From Rubrobacter sp. (lineage in GTDB: Bacteria; Actinomycetota; Rubrobacteria; Rubrobacterales; Rubrobacteraceae): a stretch of DNA of 6,609 nucleotides. The DNA is taken from NCBI GenBank assembly GCA_016781775.1, contig JADDPR010000244.1, positions 2,506 through 9,114 on the forward strand, read 5' to 3'. Shown piece by piece: positions 1 through 5,274 of this stretch; position 1 is the first letter of the stretch; every line of letters starts with the position of its first letter. The notes beneath the pieces were generated by a model. It made no database searches. It was not told the DNA's origin and saw only the letters and a program-made list of their open reading frames with translations. Both the position numbers and the translations under genes were made by a program.

Positions 1-205
1 CGGCCGGGACCTCCGGGGCGGGAGGCAAGTCTTGCGTGCCTACCTCCGGAGCCGGGGGCAGGACCTCCTCCGGCACTTGCGGGGGCGGGGGCAGCACCGG
101 TTTCGCCGCGTCCTTGGGGGGGCCTTCTGCCCCCTGGTCGACCAACCCCGGAGCGGTCTCCCGCCTCGCAGCCTCGCCTGCTTTGTTCGCCTCGTTCTCG
201 CTCAC
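1..205 (-). CDS. Proline-rich repeat protein, N-terminal part only (runs off left edge)
   Basis: The minus strand is open from a GTG at 205 to the window edge, giving 68 codons with no stop. The start is supported by GGAAGGA at 219-213, seven bases upstream. The product begins MSENEANKAGEAARR, a charged hydrophilic stretch without a signal peptide. From residue 38 it becomes a proline-rich tract in 11-residue units: LPPPPQVPEEV (38-48), LPPAPEVGTQD (49-59), then LPPAPEVPA (60 onward). Glutamates and regular leucine/valine spacing suggest an extended, disordered, acidic segment. Such tracts often precede a membrane segment or folded domain, but that part lies outside the window. It is transcribed divergently from meaB. 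I do not recognise the family and infer no function. The reading frame is convincing from the ribosome site, codon use and repeat. Another minus-strand frame is also open here but gives an arginine/glycine-rich, less natural product. Confidence 0.68.
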   Translation of the reverse strand, partial: MSENEANKAGEAARRETAPGLVDQGAEGPPKDAAKPVLPPPPQVPEEVLPPAPEVGTQDLPPAPEVPA

Positions 206-440
206 GGCTTCGTCCTTCCATCTCGGGGTCGTGGGCCGGATGGGGAGCCGGCGCCGGCCCGAGGGATCGCAGCATACCTTGCGGGAACTCACTACCCCAT
301 GGCGGGGGACAAAAAACCGGACGTCCGCGCCGGTACCGGTCCGTTCGTCGGAGAATGCGCGCATCGAAAATCTGTATAACGGGGTGCGGAGGCGTCGAGG
401 CTTGCTAGAGTACGTTCGTCGAATCCTTGGGAGGAGAAGC
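206..440. promoter_or_regulatory. Divergent intergenic region between the proline-rich gene and meaB
   Basis: These 235 bases separate two divergently transcribed genes and should hold both promoters. On the plus strand, TATAAC (375-380) and TAGAGT (406-411, preceded by TG at 403-404) are possible -10 elements for meaB, but neither has a good -35 partner. Two perfect 10-base palindromes lie close together: CGGACGTCCG at 318-327 and CCGGTACCGG at 330-339, next to an A6 tract at 311-316. They could be operator sites, though palindromes of this kind also arise by chance in GC-rich DNA. Plus-strand reading frames cross the region and continue into meaB, but they lack ribosome sites and look non-coding. 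Confidence 0.4.
429..436 (+). promoter_or_regulatory. Shine-Dalgarno site fixing the meaB start
   Basis: GGGAGGAG lies four bases before the GTG at 441 (GGAGG core six bases before it). It favours a GTG start here over the upstream in-frame ATG at 36, which would add 135 low-complexity residues absent from the MeaB family. A second GTG at 444 is also compatible. Confidence 0.75.
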
Positions 441-1385
441 GTGGTGAGAGACGACAACCTCGTCGAGCGGCTGCTGGGAGGCGACAGGCGGGCGCTCGCC
501 CGGATCATCTCGAAGATAGAGGGGGAGGATCCGGAGGTTCAGGGGATGATCCGGGAGATATACCCGCGCACGGGGGAGGCGATCACGATCGGCTTCACCG
601 GCCCCCCCGGCGTCGGCAAGAGCAGCATCATCGCCAAGCTCATACGCCTCTACCGCGAAGAGGGGAAGAAGGTGGGCGTCGTCTCGGTCGACCCGTCAAG
701 CCCGTTCACCAGGGGCGCGATCCTTGTGGACCGCATCCGCCTGGCCGACCACTTTCTCGACAAGGACGTCTTTATCCGCTCTATGGGGAGCCGCGGGCAC
801 CTCGGTGGCCTCGCCGGCGCCTCCAGGCTCGCGGCGATAGCGATGGAGGCTTACGGGATAGACGTGATCCTCTACGAGACCGTCGGCGTCGGCCAGGGCG
901 AGGTCGAGGTCGCATCGGCGGCGGACACCGTCGTCCTCTGCCTCCAGCCCGGAGCCGGGGACGCGGTGCAGGCCCTCAAGGCGGGCGTCATGGAGGTCGC
1001 GGACGTCTTCTGCATAAACAAGGCCGACCACCCGCAGGCCAGAGGCGCCGCTGCCGAAGTAAGGTCCATCCTCGAAATAGGCCACGAGCTGGACCCCGAC
1101 GCCCCCGTCCCCCCCATAGTCCTGACCCGCGGCGACAACGGCGAGGGCGTGGAGGAACTGAAGGGCGAGATCGAGAAGCACCGATCCTTCCTCCAGCAGA
1201 GCGGCCGGATGAAGACCCGCCGCCTCGCCGCCATGCGGGAGTTCGTCCTCGCCTGGGCGACGGCCAAGCTGGAGAAGGGGATACGCGAACGCCTCTCGCG
1301 GGAAGACGCCGGCCTGATGGAGAAGGTGCGCGAGCGCGAGATCGACCCCATAACCGCCGCCGAGACGCTCTACAAGGAGGTCTAG
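441..1385 (+). CDS. meaB: MeaB, GTPase chaperone of methylmalonyl-CoA mutase (ArgK/MeaB family)
   Basis: This is a SIMIBI-class G protein that gates cobalamin loading of adenosylcobalamin-dependent methylmalonyl-CoA mutase and protects it from inactivation, in the cytoplasm (family knowledge). From GTG 441 the product is 314 residues, the usual size. Visible motifs: Walker A GPPGVGKSS at 54-62; VDPSSPFTRGAILVDR from 83, including the Mg-binding aspartate region; the switch motif ETVGVGQGEVEV at 146-157; and the guanine-specificity motif NKAD at 193-196. The helical N-terminal arm and C-terminal dimerisation helices (about 260-314) are present. Most relatives read GQSE in the switch; here it is GQGE, a mild difference. 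The mutase itself is not in the window. The dehydrogenase operon downstream feeds propionyl-CoA metabolism, which makes the context sensible. The older name, arginine/ornithine transport ATPase ArgK, is a historical misannotation. Confidence 0.95.
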   Translation: MVRDDNLVERLLGGDRRALARIISKIEGEDPEVQGMIREIYPRTGEAITIGFTGPPGVGKSSIIAKLIRLYREEGKKVGVVSVDPSSPFTRGAILVDRIRLADHFLDKDVFIRSMGSRGHLGGLAGASRLAAIAMEAYGIDVILYETVGVGQGEVEVASAADTVVLCLQPGAGDAVQALKAGVMEVADVFCINKADHPQARGAAAEVRSILEIGHELDPDAPVPPIVLTRGDNGEGVEELKGEIEKHRSFLQQSGRMKTRRLAAMREFVLAWATAKLEKGIRERLSREDAGLMEKVREREIDPITAAETLYKEV

Positions 1386-1697
1386 CACCCCCGCGGAACG
1401 GAGAGGTCGCCCGTACCGGTTCTTACTCGCTCCTTGACCGAAACTCTTTCTGACGGCGTGGAGGACGAGACGCGAAACTCGTCGTACTCGTTCGTGTCCA
1501 CCCGTAGACCAAGCCCACAGTACGCCTCTATTGCGTTCCCGGGCGACGGCGTGCCGCGCGTGAGGCCGTAGGCTTAACTCGATCTCGCGCACGAGCGTCG
1601 GGTTTGAAGCTCTCAGGGCGTCGATGCTCTCCGTGCGTCCTCTGGCCTCGGCGAACACCGCCGCCGTCTTCGGCGCTCCTCGGCAAGCTCGAACCTA
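1382..1697 (-). pseudogene. Possible decayed gene of unknown family, frameshifted
   Basis: There is no intact gene here, but two minus-strand frames read like parts of one protein. One is open from just after a stop at 1697-1695 and includes AVFAEARGRTES and then NPTLVREIELS, ending near 1572. Reading then appears to jump one base into a second frame, open from 1573 to a TAG at 1384-1382, containing AYGLTRGTPSPGNAIEAY and VDTNEYDEF. Third-position G/C is high in both stretches and falls when either frame is extended past the jump. The complementary plus-strand frames share the same third positions, so composition alone cannot settle the strand. No good start or ribosome site is visible. The final TAG overlaps the meaB stop tail to tail. 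I do not recognise the family. It may be a gene remnant or non-coding DNA. Confidence 0.27.
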
Positions 1698-1839
1698 GCG
1701 GCAATGCCGTCCCCGGGCTGCAAGGGGGCCGAAGTTCGAGCGTAACTTGGGCGGCAAACCCCCAGAGAGAACGTCAGGTTATATACTTGGGCTGTAAGAA
1801 ACGTTACCAACTCCGCTTTGGGGAAGGAGGAGTGGGAAC
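1698..1839 (+). promoter_or_regulatory. Probable promoter and leader of the dehydrogenase operon
   Basis: This stretch lies between the possible gene remnant and the E1 alpha start. The best promoter element is TATACT at 1782-1787, five of six matches to the -10 consensus, in a locally A/T-rich patch. No convincing -35 hexamer sits 16-18 bases upstream, so activation by a regulator or a non-housekeeping sigma factor is possible. ACTTGGGC occurs twice exactly 40 bases apart (1745-1752 and 1785-1792), the second overlapping the -10 region. An 8-base inverted repeat, GCTCGAAC (1687-1694) and GTTCGAGC (1734-1741), lies further upstream. Either could bind a regulator; this is inference only. Confidence 0.38.
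1824..1832 (+). promoter_or_regulatory. Strong Shine-Dalgarno site for a TTG start
   Basis: AAGGAGGAG lies seven bases before the TTG at 1840-1842. No in-frame ATG or GTG is as well placed: the next candidates are a GTG at codon 6 and an ATG at codon 23, neither with such a site. The nearby GTG at 1832-1834 is out of frame. Confidence 0.75.
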
Positions 1840-2844
1840 TTGGACGTCAAGGGTGTGCAGGCTCGTCATGAGGGCCTGGGGCTGACGGGCGAAGATTTGC
1901 TGAAGATGCATTACTACATGCTCCTGGCGCGGAGGGTGGACGAGCGGTCCTGGACCTTGAACCGCCAGGGGAAGGCGCCGTTCGTGATCTCCTGCCAGGG
2001 ACAGGAGGCCGCCCAGGTGGGGACCGTCTACAACGTGCGCCCGGGATACGACTACCTCTACCCGTACTATCGGGACCTCGGGATGACCCTGTTCGTGGGG
2101 CAGTCGCCTCGCGACCAGTTTCTGAGCATCATGGGTAAGCGGGAGGAGCCGAACAGTGGCGGGCGCCAGATGCCCGGCCACTTCAGCAGCCGCAGATTGA
2201 ACATCGTCACCGCCTCGGCCCCCGTCGGGGTGCAGTATCCGCAGGCGACGGGGACGGCGCTGGCTTTCAAGGTGCGCGGCGAAGACGGGGTGGTGCTGGT
2301 TTGCGGCGGGGAGGCCTCCACGAGCGGCGGGGACTGGCACGAGGCGATGAACTTCGCCGGCATCCACCATCTGCCGGTGGTTTTTCTGGTGCAGAACAAT
2401 GCCTATGCTATCTCCGTCCCCGAGAAGGCGCAGGTCGCGGGCTCCATCGCGTGCCGCGCCGCGGGCTACGGATTCCCAGGGGTCGAGGTGGACGGGATGG
2501 ACGTGCTCGCGGTGTACGGGGCGGCGAAGGAGGCGTTCGAGCGGGCGAGGAGGGGGGAGGGGCCGACGCTCATCGAGGCGAAGACCTACCGCATAACCGC
2601 GCACTCCTCCGACGACGACGACCGGCGCTACCGAGAGCGCGAGGAGATCGAGGCCTGGCGCCGGAAGGACCCGATCCTCCGCTTCGAGCGCTACCTGGAG
2701 GAGATCGGGGTCCTCGACGACGAGGGCAGGGAAGAGGCGGAAGACCGCATCAGGGCCGAGGTCGCCGAAGCCTCCCGGAGCGCCGAGGAGGCGCCGCCAC
2801 CGGAGCCCGAAGACGCACTCGGCCCGGTCTACGCGGGGAGGTAA
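1840..2844 (+). CDS. bkdA: 2-oxoacid dehydrogenase E1 alpha subunit, branched-chain type
   Basis: The product (334 residues, TTG start) is the alpha half of the ThDP-dependent E1 that decarboxylates 2-oxoacids and passes the acyl group to E2 lipoate. Resemblance is closest to branched-chain E1 alpha: YPYYRDLG at 75-82, GRQMPGH at 108-114, a SPxxxQxPQA-like stretch at 127-136 (here SAPVGVQYPQA), and the active-site loop AHSSDDDDRRYR at 254-265, matching the HSTSDDxxxYR loop of mammalian BCKDH E1 alpha. The ThDP/Mg site has the paired asparagines QNNAYAIS at 185-192. The first half of that site is unusual: where relatives read GDG or GEG followed by ATSEGD, this protein reads GEASTSGGD at 157-165. 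The C-terminus (about 310-326) is rich in Ala, Glu and Pro. It is the first gene of a three-gene operon, its stop four bases before E1 beta. A pyruvate-type or mixed-substrate enzyme cannot be excluded. Confidence 0.9.
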   Translation: MDVKGVQARHEGLGLTGEDLLKMHYYMLLARRVDERSWTLNRQGKAPFVISCQGQEAAQVGTVYNVRPGYDYLYPYYRDLGMTLFVGQSPRDQFLSIMGKREEPNSGGRQMPGHFSSRRLNIVTASAPVGVQYPQATGTALAFKVRGEDGVVLVCGGEASTSGGDWHEAMNFAGIHHLPVVFLVQNNAYAISVPEKAQVAGSIACRAAGYGFPGVEVDGMDVLAVYGAAKEAFERARRGEGPTLIEAKTYRITAHSSDDDDRRYREREEIEAWRRKDPILRFERYLEEIGVLDDEGREEAEDRIRAEVAEASRSAEEAPPPEPEDALGPVYAGR

Positions 2845-2848
2845 GGTC

Positions 2849-3835
2849 ATGGCAACGAAGAGCTTGCTCCAGGCGATCGGCGAGGGGCTTGCCGAGGAGA
2901 TGCGCGCCGACGACACCGTGATGGTCCTCGGCGAGGACGTCGGGAGGGCCGGCGGGGTCTTCAGGGTCACGCAGGGCTTGCAGGACGAGTTCGGGGGCGG
3001 GCGGGTGATGGATACGCCGCTGGCCGAGAGCCTGATCGTGGGTGCCGCCATCGGCCTCTCGGCGAACGGGATGCGGCCCGTGGCGGAGATTCAGTTCGGG
3101 GACTTCATCACGCCGGCGTTCGACCAGATCGTCAACGAGGCGGCGCGCTTCTACTACCGCTCCAACGGCGCCTGGAACTGCCCCATCACCATCCGGGTCC
3201 CCTACGGCGCCGTGCACGGCGGGGGCCTCTACCACTCCCAGAGCATCGAGGCCTGGTTCTGCAACACCCCCGGCCTCAAGGTCGTCGCCCCGACGTATCC
3301 CGCCGACGCGAAGGGCATGCTGAAGAGCGCCATCCGCGACCCGAACCCCGTCCTCTTTCTGGAGCACAAACGGACCTATCGCCTCCTGAAGGAAGACGTC
3401 CCCGACGAGGACTACGAGGTCCCCATCGGCGCGGCGAGGGTCCATCGGGAAGGGGGCGACATCACCGTCGTCTCCTACGGTTTCATGCTCCATACGGTCC
3501 TGGAGATCGCGGGGAGGATCTCGAAAGAACACGGGGTGGAGGCCGAGGTCGTCGAGCCGCGGACGCTCTACCCGCTGGACCGGGAGACGATCCTCGGCTC
3601 GGCCAAGAAGACCGGCAAGTTTCTCGTCGTCGTGGAGGCGAACCTGACCGGGTCGGTGTCGGGGGAGATAGCGGCGGTCGTGGCGCGCGAGGCCTTCGAG
3701 TGGCTCGACGCCCCCGTGATGCGCCTCGGGGCGCCGGACGTCCCGGCGGCGCCGTTCGCGAAGCCGATGATGGACTCCTTTGTTCCGGACGCGGCGAAGA
3801 TAGAGGGGGCGATGCTCGAGCTCGCCCGCTACTAA
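2849..3835 (+). CDS. bkdB: 2-oxoacid dehydrogenase E1 beta subunit, branched-chain type
   Basis: This is the beta half of the E1 heterotetramer, 328 residues as expected. It starts at ATG 2849; its site GGGGAGG (2835-2841) overlaps the end of E1 alpha, and only four bases separate stop and start, so translation is probably coupled. Family features: GEDVGRAGGVFRVT from 28; the TPLAE motif ending in Glu60, which should activate the ThDP aminopyrimidine ring; EIQFGDFITPAFDQIVNEAA from 80; and YHSQS at 128-132, with His129 as the expected active-site histidine. The C-terminal transketolase-like domain (about 200-325) carries VVEPRTLYPLD and ends with FVPDAAKIEGAM. The stretch YYRSNGAWNCPITIR from 102, including a cysteine where BCKDH E1 beta also has one, favours the branched-chain family. 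All expected catalytic residues are present. Confidence 0.92.
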   Translation: MATKSLLQAIGEGLAEEMRADDTVMVLGEDVGRAGGVFRVTQGLQDEFGGGRVMDTPLAESLIVGAAIGLSANGMRPVAEIQFGDFITPAFDQIVNEAARFYYRSNGAWNCPITIRVPYGAVHGGGLYHSQSIEAWFCNTPGLKVVAPTYPADAKGMLKSAIRDPNPVLFLEHKRTYRLLKEDVPDEDYEVPIGAARVHREGGDITVVSYGFMLHTVLEIAGRISKEHGVEAEVVEPRTLYPLDRETILGSAKKTGKFLVVVEANLTGSVSGEIAAVVAREAFEWLDAPVMRLGAPDVPAAPFAKPMMDSFVPDAAKIEGAMLELARY

Positions 3836-3857
3836 AGACTCTCGGGAGGAGGTAGCC

Positions 3858-5216
3858 GTGGATCAACCGGTGACGATGCCCCAGCTCGGGGAGAGCGTTA
3901 CGGAGGGCACGATAGCGCGCTGGCTCAAGGCCGAAGGGGACGAGGTCGCCCTCGACGAGGCCCTGGCCGAGGTAGACACGGACAAGGTCAACGCCGAGCT
4001 GCCCTCGCCGGTCGCCGGCAGAATCGAGAAGTTGCTCGTCTCCGAGGGGACGACGGTCGGCGTGGGGACCGAGATCGCGCTGGTCGCCCTCCCGAGCGAA
4101 GAGGGACACGCCGGACCGGCCCCACCCAGGGAAAACCCCTCCGCCGATGCCCCCACGGAGGAGTTTCCCGCCGCCGGCACGGAGGCCCAACCCGTCGCGA
4201 GCGGAGCGGCGGACAGGAACGGGCACGCGAACGGCGGGACGAGGGCCAACGGACACACGCTGGAGAGCGCTGAGAGGTTGCGCCTCACTCGATCCTCCCC
4301 GGTGGTCAGGCGGCTCGCCGGGGAGTACGGGCTGGATCTCTCGGAGGTCGAGGGGACCGGGGCCGGCGGTCGGGTCACGAAGAAGGACATCGAGGGGCAT
4401 ATCGCAAGGATCGAAGCCGCTCGAACGGCCACGCCAGAAGCCCCGCCCGCAACGGAGCGGGCAACCGCCGCCGAACGTGAGGCTGCGTGGGAGAGGGTGA
4501 CGGTTTACGGGGGAGATCGGGTCGTGGGGCTGACGGGTATCCGGCGGACGATCGCGAACCGCATGTCCCGGAGCAAGCGAGAGGCACCGCACGCCTGGAC
4601 GATGGTCGAGGCGGACGTCACGGGGCTCGTCGCCTTGCGCGAGAGCCTGAAGGGGGAGTTCGCCGGGCGCGAGGGCTTGAAGCTCACCTACCTGCCTTTC
4701 GTCGTCGGGGCGGTGGCGGAGGGCTTGAAGGAGCACCCCATCCTGAACTCGGTCTGGGACGGCGACAGGATAGTCCTCAGAAGGCGAATCAACGTCGGGA
4801 TCGCGGTGGACCGCGAGGACGGTCTCGTGGTGCCGGTGCTCCACGACGCCGACGAGCTGAACACTTTAGGTCTCGCGCGGAGGATCGACCACGTCGTGCG
4901 GCGCGCCCGGGAGGGCCGGCTCTCCCCCGACGACGTCTCCGGCGGCACCTTCACGGTCAACAACCCGGGCGCTCTGGGTAGCGTCGTCTCGGTACCGATA
5001 ATCAACTACCCGCAGGTGGCTATCCTCTCCGTGGAGGCGATAATCAAGCGCCCCGTGATCATAGACGATGCCATAGCCATCCGGAGCGTGATGAACCTGG
5101 AGGTCTCCTTCGACCACCGCGTCACGGACGGCGGCGCCGTGCTCCGTTTCCTGAACGGTGTGAAGCGACGGCTGGAGGGCCTGGGGCCCGACGACGCTGG
5201 GGGCGGGTTGAGGTAG
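3858..5216 (+). CDS. bkdC: Dihydrolipoamide acyltransferase E2, branched-chain type
   Basis: The core E2 of the complex receives the acyl group on lipoate and transfers it to CoA. The start is GTG 3858 behind GGGAGGAGG (3844-3852), 22 bases after E1 beta. Domains over 452 residues: one lipoyl domain (about 1-78) with lipoylation site Lys43 in VDTDKVNAE; a flexible linker (about 79-140) with the odd Asn/Gly/His tract NGHANGGTRANGH at 121-133; a peripheral-subunit-binding domain (about 143-182) with SSPVVRRLA and GTGAGGRVTKKDI; a second linker; and the catalytic acyltransferase domain (about 222-440). The active site DHRVTDGG carries His420 and Asp424. Also visible are FTVNNPGALGS (365-375) and PIINYPQ (380-386). 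A single lipoyl domain suits branched-chain or actinobacterial complexes. E1 similarity, more than E2 itself, assigns the substrate class; an acetoin or pyruvate E2 is less likely. No E3 gene follows, so dihydrolipoamide dehydrogenase is presumably supplied from elsewhere. Confidence 0.92.
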   Translation: MDQPVTMPQLGESVTEGTIARWLKAEGDEVALDEALAEVDTDKVNAELPSPVAGRIEKLLVSEGTTVGVGTEIALVALPSEEGHAGPAPPRENPSADAPTEEFPAAGTEAQPVASGAADRNGHANGGTRANGHTLESAERLRLTRSSPVVRRLAGEYGLDLSEVEGTGAGGRVTKKDIEGHIARIEAARTATPEAPPATERATAAEREAAWERVTVYGGDRVVGLTGIRRTIANRMSRSKREAPHAWTMVEADVTGLVALRESLKGEFAGREGLKLTYLPFVVGAVAEGLKEHPILNSVWDGDRIVLRRRINVGIAVDREDGLVVPVLHDADELNTLGLARRIDHVVRRAREGRLSPDDVSGGTFTVNNPGALGSVVSVPIINYPQVAILSVEAIIKRPVIIDDAIAIRSVMNLEVSFDHRVTDGGAVLRFLNGVKRRLEGLGPDDAGGGLR

Positions 5217-5218
5217 CG

Positions 5219-5247
5219 GGAGGAGGTTGCTAACCTGCCTCCGGTTT
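5219..5247 (+). terminator. Hairpin after E2, possible terminator or attenuator
   Basis: Starting three bases after the E2 stop, GGAGGAGGTT (5219-5228) pairs with AACCTGCCTCC (5232-5242) to form a ten-base-pair stem with a GCT loop and a single bulged G at 5237. A short TTT (5245-5247) follows rather than a long T-run, so Rho-independent termination would be partial. It could separate the dehydrogenase operon from the transporter or lower the transporter's expression. The 5' arm resembles a ribosome site, but no suitably spaced start follows it. Confidence 0.45.
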
Positions 5248-5274
5248 CTGGCACCCACGGAGGGCAAGGTTAGA

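Noticed and set aside
32..379. Plus-strand 115-codon frame at the left end
   Set aside because: It is arginine-rich, has no ribosome site, and is antisense to the proline-rich gene whose codon pattern is more natural.
36..440. In-frame upstream extension of meaB, adding 135 residues from an ATG at 36
   Set aside because: The extension is low-complexity Gly/Ser/Arg, lacks a ribosome site, overlaps a better supported minus-strand gene, and has no counterpart in MeaB. A strong site sits just before GTG 441.
1464..1483. Inverted repeat GACGAG/CTCGTC downstream of meaB as a terminator
   Set aside because: The stem is only six pairs with an eight-base loop, starts about 80 bases after the stop, and has no T-run.
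696..1658. Long minus-strand frame, 320 codons, across meaB
   Set aside because: From about 1385 downward it is the antisense shadow of meaB, a common effect of strong third-position G/C bias. Only the part right of 1572 might be coding, and it is described as the possible remnant.
1604..1885. Plus-strand 93-codon frame overlapping the start of E1 alpha
   Set aside because: It has no ribosome site, contains mixed low-complexity residues, and would overlap the E1 alpha start in another frame.
1804..3051. Long minus-strand frame, 415 codons, across E1 alpha and E1 beta
   Set aside because: It is antisense to two confidently identified genes, rich in Arg/His/Pro, with no ribosome site or recognisable motif.
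3483..4844. Long minus-strand frame, 453 codons, across E1 beta and E2
   Set aside because: It is an antisense shadow with low-complexity Arg/Pro/Ser sequence over conserved catalytic domains on the other strand.
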